A stretch of 9,571 nucleotides of DNA. Origin: Actinomycetes bacterium (GTDB lineage: Bacteria; Actinomycetota; Acidimicrobiia; Acidimicrobiales; RAAP-2). A model generated the notes under the pieces. The model searched no databases. It was given only the letters and a program-made list of their open reading frames with translations, and was not told where the DNA came from. A program made the position numbers and the translations under genes. Every line of letters begins with the position of its first letter. Position 1 is the first letter of the stretch. The stretch spans positions 1 through 9,571 of the forward strand of contig JAJXTB010000101.1 of NCBI GenBank assembly GCA_021784205.1, given 5' to 3'. Shown here in pieces: positions 1 to 5,775 of the stretch.

Positions 1-72
1 GGCATCGTGAAGCGCTTGCGAGGACTGGGATCGGGCATGGACCTTCTTGTCGCGGCGCTCCGAGCGCTCTGA
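1..72 (+). CDS. C-terminal tail of an unidentified protein (5' end outside window)
   Basis: Frame 1 is open from the window edge to a TGA at 70-72 and gives 23 residues ending in DLLVAALRAL, a basic then hydrophobic helix-like tail. Frame 2 is closed early by a TGA. Frame 3 runs to about position 96 but gives a Cys/Pro/Ser-rich peptide unlike the neighbouring proteins. The TGA is followed within 2 bases by a -35-like TTGCCA, so the next gene appears to have its own promoter. No family can be assigned from so short a tail. Its reality as a gene end is an inference from frame quality alone. Confidence 0.45.
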   Translation, partial: GIVKRLRGLGSGMDLLVAALRAL

Positions 73-73
73 A

Positions 74-101
74 TTGCCAGTCTAGAGGGCCAAAGTAGAA
101 T
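74..101 (+). promoter_or_regulatory. Promoter of the GT2 gene: TTGCCA, 16-base spacer, TAGAAT
   Basis: TTGCCA at 74-79 matches five of six bases of the TTGACA -35 consensus. TAGAAT at 96-101 matches the actinobacterial TANNNT -10 box, and the spacer is 16 bases. The -10 box ends 6 bases before the GTG at 108, so transcription would begin about at the G of the start codon. A GAGGG at 85-89 lies 18 bases from the start, too far for a normal Shine-Dalgarno, and lies inside the promoter spacer. A leaderless mRNA is therefore predicted. This is the only promoter in the window with a good -35 as well as a -10. Confidence 0.6.
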
Positions 102-107
102 CGTCCG

Positions 108-827
108 GTGCGCATTCTGGTGGTTCTGCCCACCTACAACGAGATTCTCAATATCGAGGCGATGATTCGCTCCCTGCGAGGGGCCGTGGCCGAGGCCGAC
201 ATCTTGGTCGTTGACGACGCGAGCCCCGACGGCACGGCCGACGTGGTGCGCACGTTGGCCACGGAGCTCGGTCGTATCGAGCTGCTTTCGCGTGCGGCCA
301 AGTCCGGCCTGGGCAGCGCGTACCGCGCGGGCTTCTCCTGGGGGCTCGAGCACGGCTACGACCGCCTGGTGGAAATCGACTGCGACTTCTCGCACGACCC
401 GGCGGCTCTGGCGAGCCTGCTCGCGCTCTCTGAGACCCACGACGTGGTGATCGGCTCACGCTACGTGCCCGGCGGCTCAATTCCAAAGTGGTCCCTACCG
501 CGACGCCTGCTCTCTCGCGCGGGCAACCAGTACGCGGCTCTCATGCTGGGGCTGGGCGTGGCCGACTCGACCGCGGGCTATCGCGTGTACTCTCGCCACG
601 CGCTCGAGGTGATCGACTACACGACCGTGCGCGCCGACGGCTACGGATTCCAAATCGAGATGACGTACCGGGCCCGACGCGGGGGCGCGAGCATCGTCGA
701 GTCACCGATCGCCTTTCGTGATCGCACGCGCGGCGAGTCCAAGATGTCGGGGGCGATCGTCTTTGAGGCGCTGTTCCTCGTCACGAAGTGGGCCGCGGAG
801 CGCCTGGTGGGGCGCTCCTCGTCCTAG
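108..827 (+). CDS. Polyprenol/dolichol-phosphate mannosyltransferase-like GT2
   Basis: A family 2 glycosyltransferase of the Dpm1/Ppm1 type, expected to move mannose from GDP-mannose to a polyprenyl phosphate at the cytoplasmic face of the membrane. The 239 residues contain the N-terminal VVLPTYNE strand, the nucleotide-binding VVDDASPDGT (34-43), the metal site IDCDFSHDP (90-98; the family usually has DAD where this has DCD), SRYVPGG (117-123), the STAGYRVY acceptor-region motif (154-161), GYGFQIEM (178-185) and RTRGESKMS (206-214). There is no C-terminal membrane domain, as in stand-alone Dpm1 proteins. GTG at 108 is chosen because MRILVVLPTYNE is the standard N-terminus and a TANNNT box sits exactly upstream. 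The stop overlaps menF's stop on the other strand by 4 bases. In Actinomycetota this product feeds lipoglycan or protein mannosylation; which applies here cannot be told. Another polyprenyl-phosphate sugar transferase is possible. Confidence 0.85.
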   Translation: MRILVVLPTYNEILNIEAMIRSLRGAVAEADILVVDDASPDGTADVVRTLATELGRIELLSRAAKSGLGSAYRAGFSWGLEHGYDRLVEIDCDFSHDPAALASLLALSETHDVVIGSRYVPGGSIPKWSLPRRLLSRAGNQYAALMLGLGVADSTAGYRVYSRHALEVIDYTTVRADGYGFQIEMTYRARRGGASIVESPIAFRDRTRGESKMSGAIVFEALFLVTKWAAERLVGRSSS

Positions 828-2056
828 ACCCGCTCGGCGAGCAGGGCCGCGAGAACGCTCGAGAGCTTGTCGCGCGTCTCCTCGCGCTCGGCCGTCGGGT
901 CGGACTCGCTGACGATGCCGGCACCGGCCCAGGCTTCGAAGCTGGTCCCGCGCACGAGCACGCCACGGATGCCGACCCACCACTCACCATCGCCGTGGGC
1001 GTCGACCCATCCGAGGGGTCCCGCGTAGTGTCCGCGGGGCGTCTCTTCGAGTTCACTAATGAGGTCGTGAGCCGCGCGCCGGGGGATGCCACCCACCGCG
1101 GCCGTGGGGTGCAAGAGGGCGAGGACGCGCAGCGCGTCGGGTGCCGATGAGTGCGCGGTCGCGCGAATCCACGTGCCCAGGTGAGCGACGCTGCGTAGCG
1201 CCACGATCGAGGGCGTCGCGTCGGCGTCGATGTCGTCAAAGTGGCGCGCGAGCAACTGGACGAGGTCGTCGACGAGGACAGCGTGCTCGTGGAGGTTCTT
1301 GGTGCTGCCGAGCAGCCAGGTCTGGTAGTCATCGGGCGCCACGTGCGCCGGCAGCGCGATCGTGCCGGCCAGGGGGTGACAGGTGACGGTGTCACCCTCG
1401 CGGCGCGCGAGCAACTCGGGACTGGCGCCCACGTAGCGTCGCGAGCCACTCACCGGCAGGCTGTAGACGGTACAGAGGGGCTCGCGACGGCGCAACCGTG
1501 CCGCGAGCGCCGCGGGATCGATGGCCTCGGGCACGGTACCTAGAACCGCGCGCGCGAGGACGACCTTGTCGAGTTCCTTGCGCCGCAAGAGTTCGACGGC
1601 GCGCGCCACCGTGTGGGCGTACTCCTCGGCGGTGGGCTGGTAGGTGAGCGAGCGAGGAAACAGGGTTTCTTGGCGGGGCGCCTCTACGTCAGCGAGAAGC
1701 GCGCGCCACCCCTGGTCACCCTCGAGGGCGCAGACCCACGTGGCGTCTTTCGTCACGGTAATGAGGTAGCGCGCGACGTCGAGACGTGACGCGTCGCCGC
1801 GTTCAAAGGGCAGGGAGCCAAAGGCGACGACACCGCTGCCCGGCGGTCCGTCGTCGCCCACGACTTCTAGCGGGGCGAGGCTCGCGAACGCGCCCTCGGG
1901 TGCGTCGAGCCCGTGGGGCAGCTCGAGTTGAAAGGCGGACCCGCCCAGTCCGGCTCTGAGTATCTGGGGCGTTTCGATCAGCCAGCCGTCTCGAGAGGCC
2001 AGCGTGCGCACGGCGTCAATGTTGAGTGACTCCACCCGCGCGCGCACGAATCTCAC
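824..2056 (-). CDS. menF: Isochorismate synthase, menaquinone pathway
   Basis: Converts chorismate to isochorismate, the entry step of the o-succinylbenzoate menaquinone route. The 410-residue protein has the full chorismate-utilising C-terminal domain: ELDKVVLAR with the catalytic-base Lys at 164, VGASPELL with the acid Glu at 214, PLAGT (228-232), KNLHEH (253-258) with a Mg-binding Glu, LLHPTAAVGGIP (314-325), RGHYAGPLGW (341-350), GDGEWWVGIR (355-364) and GAGIVSESDP (378-387). The open frame continues upstream to 2395, but that stretch is Arg/Pro-rich shadow of ubiE. The start is taken as GTG at 2056, overlapping the ubiE TGA in GTGA, with GAGGT 4 bases upstream (2061-2065). Translational coupling to ubiE is likely. 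The adjacent menG-type methyltransferase favours menaquinone over siderophore or salicylate synthesis. The N-terminal 120 residues are poorly conserved, as usual in the family. Confidence 0.9.
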   Translation of the reverse strand: MRFVRARVESLNIDAVRTLASRDGWLIETPQILRAGLGGSAFQLELPHGLDAPEGAFASLAPLEVVGDDGPPGSGVVAFGSLPFERGDASRLDVARYLITVTKDATWVCALEGDQGWRALLADVEAPRQETLFPRSLTYQPTAEEYAHTVARAVELLRRKELDKVVLARAVLGTVPEAIDPAALAARLRRREPLCTVYSLPVSGSRRYVGASPELLARREGDTVTCHPLAGTIALPAHVAPDDYQTWLLGSTKNLHEHAVLVDDLVQLLARHFDDIDADATPSIVALRSVAHLGTWIRATAHSSAPDALRVLALLHPTAAVGGIPRRAAHDLISELEETPRGHYAGPLGWVDAHGDGEWWVGIRGVLVRGTSFEAWAGAGIVSESDPTAEREETRDKLSSVLAALLAERV

Positions 2057-2745
2057 GAGGACCTCGTTGCGAGGAACTGCTGGCTGAGCCCTCCCATCAC
2101 GCGTCGGTGATTCACGGCGCGAAAGCCCGCGCGCGAGAGCATGCTCGCTATTTCGGGGGCCTCTGGCAGGTAGGCCGTGGACGCGGGGAGGTAGTGGTAC
2201 GCGGTGCGATCCGAGAGTAGCGATCCGATCAGGGGAACCACGCGGCGAAACCACAGGCGAAAGCCCGCGCGCCAGAGTCCCGAGCGCGGCTCGGCGACTT
2301 CGAGCAGTGAGATGCGCCCGCCGGGTCGCGTGACGCGGGCCATCTCCTCGAAGGCGGCCGCTAAGTCCGCAAAGTTGCGCAGCGCGTACCCGCACGTCAC
2401 ACCGTCAAAGGCCCCGTCGCGAAAGGGGAGCGTCGTGGCGTCAGCTTGGATGCGCGTGGGCATGTCCCGGCCGGCCTCGAGCATCCCGTAACTGAGATCC
2501 ACCGCAACCGGACGTTGACCTTGACGAGTGAGCTCGCGAGTGAAGTCGCCCGTGCCCGCCGCGAGGTCGAGGACCGCGCTGTGGGAGGCGAGGCGCAGGT
2601 CGCGAACCGCGCGCCGACGCCAGCGTGCGTCCAGACCAAAGGTCATGAGCCGATTGACCAACTCGTAACGCGGGGCGATGGCGTCGAACATGGCGCGCAC
2701 CTGACGCGTCTTCTCTTCGCCCTGGGGCAGTTGGGTAGCGTCCAT
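2053..2745 (-). CDS. menG: Demethylmenaquinone methyltransferase (UbiE/MenG family)
   Basis: SAM-dependent C-methyltransferase that performs the last step of menaquinone synthesis. The 230 residues start with the family-specific block MFDAIAPRYELVNRLMTFG (19-37), followed by WRRR, motif I VLDLAAGTGD (58-67), the acidic strand-2 end AVDLS (81-85), the strand-4 region CGYALRNFAD (118-127), RPGGRISLLEVAEP (140-153), HYLPAS (184-189) and the C-terminal MGGLSQQFLATR. All are classical UbiE signatures and the length is typical. ATG at 2745 lies 3 bases after the maoC-like stop. No Shine-Dalgarno is visible in front of it, so its translation probably depends on ribosomes finishing the upstream gene. 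The end overlaps the menF start by 4 bases. Without ubiquinone genes in view and with menF adjacent, a role in menaquinone rather than ubiquinone synthesis is inferred. Confidence 0.92.
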   Translation of the reverse strand: MDATQLPQGEEKTRQVRAMFDAIAPRYELVNRLMTFGLDARWRRRAVRDLRLASHSAVLDLAAGTGDFTRELTRQGQRPVAVDLSYGMLEAGRDMPTRIQADATTLPFRDGAFDGVTCGYALRNFADLAAAFEEMARVTRPGGRISLLEVAEPRSGLWRAGFRLWFRRVVPLIGSLLSDRTAYHYLPASTAYLPEAPEIASMLSRAGFRAVNHRRVMGGLSQQFLATRSS

Positions 2746-2748
2746 TGA

Positions 2749-3204
2749 CTAGAGGTAGTACCGGTAGACGACCTGGGCGACGCACGACGGCTTGGCCGCG
2801 CCGCGCACCTCGACGGTCACGTCCATGGCGACCTGGGCGCCGCCGTCGAAGGACTCGACCGCGGCCAACGTCGCGCCGGCGCGCACCTCGCTACCCACGG
2901 GCACGGGGCTGGGGAAGCGCACCTTGTTGGTGCCGTAGTTGATCCCCATCGCCACGCCGTCCACCTTGACGACGCCGCCGAGCAGGACCGGGATGAGCGA
3001 CAGCGTGAAGTAGCCGTGGGCAATCGTGTGTCCGAAGGGGCCCGACGCGGCGCGCTCGGGATCGACGTGGATCCACTGGTGATCACCCGTGGCGTCGGCG
3101 AAGAGGTTGACGGCCTCTTGGGTGACGAGGTGGTAGTCCGAGTAGCCGAGGTGGGTGCCGACGAGAGTCTTCAACTCGTCGATTCCGGTGACGTGCGTGG
3201 TCAT
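2749..3204 (-). CDS. MaoC-like hydratase, close to mycobacterial HtdZ (Rv0130) type
   Basis: Single hot-dog-fold MaoC domain protein of 151 residues, expected to hydrate 2-enoyl-CoA or dehydrate (R)-3-hydroxyacyl-CoA/ACP. The hydratase-2 signature is FADATGDHQWIHVDPERA (35-52), with the catalytic Asp-His pair in TGDHQWIH, followed by GPFGHTIAHGYFTLSL (55-70), then NYGTNKVRFPSPVPVG (89-104), the strand typical of NodN/Rv0130-like proteins. I recall mycobacterial HtdZ as very similar in length and in these blocks. ATG at 3204 is preceded by GGAGG with a 5-base spacer. It is the first gene of a maoC-menG-menF operon. A fatty-acid or CoA-related hydratase has no step in menaquinone synthesis, so it may simply share the promoter. 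Its substrate cannot be told; a dehydratase for the fab system is one option, since no fabZ/hadAB is visible. Confidence 0.85.
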   Translation of the reverse strand: MTTHVTGIDELKTLVGTHLGYSDYHLVTQEAVNLFADATGDHQWIHVDPERAASGPFGHTIAHGYFTLSLIPVLLGGVVKVDGVAMGINYGTNKVRFPSPVPVGSEVRAGATLAAVESFDGGAQVAMDVTVEVRGAAKPSCVAQVVYRYYL

Positions 3205-3208
3205 ACAA

Positions 3209-3226
3209 ACCTCCGCGTCAATGTTA
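3209..3226 (-). promoter_or_regulatory. maoC-menG-menF promoter -10 (TAACAT) and ribosome binding site
   Basis: On the minus strand TAACAT (3226 to 3221) fits TANNNT. A transcript starting 7 bases after it would begin at 3214, the first base of GGAGGT (3214 to 3209), leaving a 10-base leader before the ATG at 3204. No convincing -35 is seen. It lies in the 61-base divergent gap shared with the VIT1 gene, whose own -10 is at 3254-3259. Confidence 0.5.
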
Positions 3227-3253
3227 CCGGCACGTCGCCGAGGACCCGAGACC

Positions 3254-3259
3254 TACACT
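3254..3259 (+). promoter_or_regulatory. -10 box TACACT of the VIT1-family gene (leaderless)
   Basis: TACACT matches TANNNT and is separated from the ATG at 3266 by exactly 6 bases. The predicted transcript start coincides with the A of the ATG, and no Shine-Dalgarno is present just upstream. No clear -35 is seen. Box and spacing are the same as for the GT2 gene (96-101) and mshD (4825-4830). Confidence 0.55.
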
Positions 3260-3265
3260 TGGCCC

Positions 3266-3964
3266 ATGATCACCGCCGTCCACGACGAGCACCACCGCCA
3301 GATTGCCGGGGGCTGGGTGCGCGCGGCAATCTTTGGCATCAGCGATGGACTGGTGACCAATATCTCTCTCATTTTGGGCTTCGCGGGCGCGAATCCTGGT
3401 CACAGCGTCGTGCGCCTGGCGGGTCTCGCGGGCCTGGTGGCCGGGGGATTCTCGATGGCGACGGGTGAGTACCTCTCGATGCGTGCGCAAAAGGAACTGC
3501 TCGAATTCGAAATTGACGTCGAGCGGCGCTCCATCGCCGCGAGTCCCGAGGCCGAACAGATCGAGCTGCGCGAGCTCTTCATGTCGCGCGGTATTGATCG
3601 CGATCTGGCCGAGCGACTCTCCACCGATCTCATGCGCGATCCCGACCTCGCGCTTCGCACCCACGCGCGCGAAGAGCTCGGTGTGGACCCGTCGGCTACG
3701 GGCTCGCCCCTCGCGGCGGCGGTATCGTCCTTCCTCTCCTTCGCCGTCGGCGCGCTCGTGCCCCTCTTGCCCTGGCTCTGGAGCCAGTCGGGCAATGACG
3801 TGCCCTGGTCCATCGCTTTCGCGGGCGTGGCGAGCCTGGGCATCGGTGGTGGCATTGGCTGGTTCACCCATCGCGGCGTGGTGCGCTGGGCCCTGCGCCA
3901 AACCTGGATCGCCGCGGCCGCGGCGGCGGTGACCTTCTTCGTTGGTCGCGCCGTGGGTAGCTAG
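3266..3964 (+). CDS. VIT1/CCC1-family iron/manganese transporter
   Basis: A 232-residue integral membrane protein of the vacuolar iron transporter family, which moves Fe2+ and Mn2+ out of the cytoplasm or into a compartment; in bacteria a detoxifying exporter is the usual inference. Family blocks: first helix with RAAIFGISDGLVTNISLILG (19-38), where Asp27 matches the conserved TM1 Asp; second helix ending in GGFSMATGEYLSMRAQ (60-75), with the conserved Met64 and Glu68; an acidic cytoplasmic region (about 76-140) that in the family binds metal; third helix GSPLAAAVSSFLSFAVGALV (146-165); and two more helices (about 181-200 and 212-230). The total of five helices is typical. The open frame extends back to 3155, but that part is shadow of maoC; ATG 3266 matches the family N-terminus and the leaderless promoter. 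No rubrerythrin domain is fused. The stop shares CTAG with the mshD stop. Confidence 0.9.
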   Translation: MITAVHDEHHRQIAGGWVRAAIFGISDGLVTNISLILGFAGANPGHSVVRLAGLAGLVAGGFSMATGEYLSMRAQKELLEFEIDVERRSIAASPEAEQIELRELFMSRGIDRDLAERLSTDLMRDPDLALRTHAREELGVDPSATGSPLAAAVSSFLSFAVGALVPLLPWLWSQSGNDVPWSIAFAGVASLGIGGGIGWFTHRGVVRWALRQTWIAAAAAAVTFFVGRAVGS

Positions 3965-4818
3965 GCCGACGACCCTCGAACCTCGCGTGTGAAGCGCGTG
4001 AGGTGATCTTCTCGCACGAGGCGAAAGCCGAGTGAGTCGTAGAGGGCGCGAGCGCTGAGGTTGGAGTCGTCGACGAAGAGTCCCGCGCTGGCGACACCCC
4101 GTCGACGCAGCGTCTCGAGCCCCTGGGTGACCATCACGCGCCCGAGGCGCCGACCCTGGTACTGCGGGTGCACCGAGACGACGTAGATCTCACCGAAACG
4201 TTCCTCGTAGAGTTCGTGCACTTTCGTCCAGCACGACGCGACGAGAACGCCGTCGATCTCCAGGACGAGGAATCCCGAGGGATCGAACCAGGGCTCTCGC
4301 GTGCGCGCGTCGAGGTCGCCGCGACGCCACGCCCCCTGTTCGGGGTGGGAGGCGAAGGCCGCGTTGTTCTGTTCGAGCCAGGCGACCTCGTCGCGCGCCG
4401 GGTCAAAGATCCGCAGCAGCGCGCCCGCGGGTATCGGCTCGAGATCGACGGGCAGATCGACGCGCAGGAACTGCAGGGTGCGCAGATCCACCCCGGAGTC
4501 TCGAGCCTGGGGTCCGCGCGTCCACCAGTCGATCTGGGGATGTATCTCGAGTACCCGCGTCAGGAGGTCGTCGTCGAAGCCGCCACCGGCCATTTCGAGC
4601 GAGGGGTCAAGCTCTCCGCTCACCATCGCGTAGCCGGCGAGGTGGGCGTCGGCGTAGCGCAGCCAGTGCTGGGCGGGCGTGGCGTGCACCACGGCGCGTC
4701 GGCGCGCCTCGTCGATGGCCTCGCGACCTAGGTGGGCTTCGAGGTAGTTGATCCAGGTCAGCACGTCGAGGCGCTGGTGGCTGGTCAGGCTCGTCGTTAC
4801 CTCCCACGTGCCGGGCAT
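3961..4818 (-). CDS. mshD: Mycothiol synthase-like double GNAT acetyltransferase
   Basis: Acetylates the cysteinyl amine of Cys-GlcN-inositol with acetyl-CoA, the last step of mycothiol synthesis. The C-terminal GNAT half is well conserved: RIFDPARDEVAWLEQNNAAF (136-155), ASHPEQGAW (156-164), EPWFDPSGFLVLEI (175-188), SCWTKVH (195-201), GEIYVVSVHPQYQGRRLGRV (209-228) carrying the acetyl-CoA pyrophosphate loop, and DDSNLSARALYDSLGF (250-265). The N-terminal half is recognisable only as a degenerate GNAT, as in known MshD, where it is not the active domain. At 285 residues it is somewhat shorter than the roughly 300-315 usual in the family. ATG at 4818 is supported by a TAGCCT box exactly 6 bases upstream and the absence of a Shine-Dalgarno. 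A 63-residue gene ends 19 bases upstream. A different GNAT with this architecture is possible but less likely. Confidence 0.85.
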   Translation of the reverse strand: MPGTWEVTTSLTSHQRLDVLTWINYLEAHLGREAIDEARRRAVVHATPAQHWLRYADAHLAGYAMVSGELDPSLEMAGGGFDDDLLTRVLEIHPQIDWWTRGPQARDSGVDLRTLQFLRVDLPVDLEPIPAGALLRIFDPARDEVAWLEQNNAAFASHPEQGAWRRGDLDARTREPWFDPSGFLVLEIDGVLVASCWTKVHELYEERFGEIYVVSVHPQYQGRRLGRVMVTQGLETLRRRGVASAGLFVDDSNLSARALYDSLGFRLVREDHLTRFTREVRGSSA

Positions 4819-4824
4819 CTAGCG

Positions 4825-4830
4825 AGGCTA
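4825..4830 (-). promoter_or_regulatory. -10 box TAGCCT of mshD (leaderless, between two same-strand genes)
   Basis: Read on the minus strand, TAGCCT is followed by six bases (CGCTAG) and then the mshD ATG at 4818. It fits in the 19-base gap after the 63-residue gene. No purine-rich Shine-Dalgarno lies before the ATG, so mshD is probably transcribed from here as a leaderless message, in addition to any read-through from the gene upstream. No -35 match is seen at the right distance. Confidence 0.5.
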
Positions 4831-4837
4831 TCGGGGC

Positions 4838-5029
4838 TTAGAGGGATCGATTCGCCAAGCGGTTGAGGCGGCGCAGCAACGCGCCGATGGTGCGCTCGGC
4901 ACCCACGAGCTCGCTGTAGACGTCGGTGGGCAGTCCCGCGCCCTCGGCCTCGACGAGGGCCGTCAGGCGAGTGGCGAGGTCGCCCATCGTCGAGGTGATC
5001 GTCGCGAGTTCCATCTGCGCCCTACTCAT
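4838..5029 (-). CDS. Small protein of unknown function, 63 residues, helical
   Basis: I do not recognise this protein. It is predicted as two helices, about residues 1-28 and 36-62, joined by a Gly/Pro turn (GAGLPTD, 30-36). The second helix has a regular hydrophobic face and a basic end (LLRRLNRLANRSL, 51-63), and a two-helix hairpin or coiled-coil dimer is plausible. There is no signal peptide, long membrane segment, Cys pair or DNA-binding motif. It is believable as a gene because the ATG at 5029 has GAGGA upstream (5033-5037), it has its own -10 (TACAGT, 5067 to 5062), its composition lacks the Arg/Pro/Ser excess of shadow frames, and it fills exactly the space between mshD and the ygfZ promoter. 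It is transcribed divergently from ygfZ and toward mshD. Its function is unknown. Confidence 0.7.
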   Translation of the reverse strand: MSRAQMELATITSTMGDLATRLTALVEAEGAGLPTDVYSELVGAERTIGALLRRLNRLANRSL

Positions 5030-5060
5030 CGGTCCTCGCTTGGTCGTGTGACTAGACGCC

Positions 5061-5067
5061 TACTGTA
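5061..5067. promoter_or_regulatory. Two-way -10 element TACTGTA between ygfZ and the 63-residue gene
   Basis: TACTGTA reads as TACTGT on the plus strand (5061-5066) and TACAGT on the minus strand (5067 to 5062), so both strands carry a TANNNT box in the same seven bases. Rightward, the ATG of the ygfZ-like gene lies 9 bases beyond the box, giving a leader of zero to about three bases. Leftward, the ATG of the 63-residue gene is reached after a leader of about 26 bases that includes GAGGA. A weak TTGGTC (5040-5045) lies 15 bases upstream of the rightward box. Symmetric TANNNTA elements are known to fire in both directions in bacteria. Confidence 0.5.
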
Positions 5068-5075
5068 CTGGTGAG

Positions 5076-5762
5076 ATGAAGATCGAGATTCGTGACGAAC
5101 ACACGCCGCTCGCCTGGTCGCGCGTGCGCGTCGAGGGTGAGGGGGCCTTTGACTTCCTCCAGGGACAGCTGACCCAAGACGTGGCTCGGGCGTCGGGTGA
5201 GGGTGTGTGGTCCCTCGTGCTCGAACCCGACGGCGTCGCACTCTCGAGCGCGTGGGTGCGTCGAGTCGAGAACGTGATCACCCTGGACGTGCCCGAGGCA
5301 CTGGCCAGTCGCGTCGTCGCCCGTCTCGCGCGCTTTCGCCTGCGTGCCGCGTGCGAGATCGCTCTGGACGGCGTCGGCGAGACGCCGCTCGGAAACCTCG
5401 GTGAACAGGTGGACGCGCTGTGGCCCGGCGAGAGCGAGTTCGCGGCCCACGTCGCTCCGCAGAGCTTCGGCGCGAACGTGGTCGCCACGTGCGTGTCCTT
5501 CACCAAGGGCTGCTACACCGGTCAAGAGCTGGTCGCTCGTCTCGACGCGCGCGCAAGCAACGTTCCGTGGCGCCTCGTGCGCGCGCGCGGCGATGACCTG
5601 GACGCGATCGACGCGGGTCTTCGCTCGCGCGGGCCCGAGGGACCCGCCGGCGTGACCCTGGCTGTTGCTCGCGCGGGCGGGGTGTGGGCCCTGGGTTTCG
5701 CGCACCGCAGCCTGCTGAGCGAAACGGCGAGTCTCGGCTTTGAGGTGGAGACCTCGTCGTAG
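5076..5762 (+). CDS. ygfZ: YgfZ/GcvT-like tetrahydrofolate-binding Fe-S cluster maintenance protein
   Basis: A folate-binding protein of the YgfZ/IBA57 family, needed for assembly or repair of certain 4Fe-4S enzymes. The diagnostic signature KGCYTGQE is at 144-151 with the conserved Cys146, followed by LVARLDARASNVPWRL (152-167). The N-terminal GcvT-like part is seen at FDFLQGQLTQDV (25-36), where the family usually has a G..(S/T)ND/QD element. The C-terminal beta-barrel is short, ending with GVWALGFAHRSLL (202-214). At 228 residues it is clearly shorter than the roughly 330-residue E. coli protein, with the middle folate domain and C-terminal barrel compacted. ATG at 5076 is the first possible start after the -10 box at 5061-5066. 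It is followed after 35 bases by the TrpF-like gene on the same strand, though that gene seems to have its own promoter. The family is confident; the exact client enzymes are not. Confidence 0.85.
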   Translation: MKIEIRDEHTPLAWSRVRVEGEGAFDFLQGQLTQDVARASGEGVWSLVLEPDGVALSSAWVRRVENVITLDVPEALASRVVARLARFRLRAACEIALDGVGETPLGNLGEQVDALWPGESEFAAHVAPQSFGANVVATCVSFTKGCYTGQELVARLDARASNVPWRLVRARGDDLDAIDAGLRSRGPEGPAGVTLAVARAGGVWALGFAHRSLLSETASLGFEVETSS

Positions 5763-5775
5763 AGTTTCCGTCATC

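Noticed and set aside
2057..2395. In-frame N-terminal extension of menF, making a protein of 523 residues
   Set aside because: The extension is Arg/Pro/Gly-rich shadow coding opposite no independent signal and lies entirely within menG; GTG 2056 with GTGA overlap and GAGGT gives a normal-length isochorismate synthase.
3155..3265. Upstream ATG giving a longer VIT1-family protein
   Set aside because: That stretch overlaps maoC on the opposite strand and crosses both divergent promoters; the family N-terminus and the -10 box fit ATG 3266.
4168..4731. Open frame of 187 codons antisense to mshD
   Set aside because: No recognisable domain, no start signal and it mirrors a well-conserved gene; treated as a shadow.
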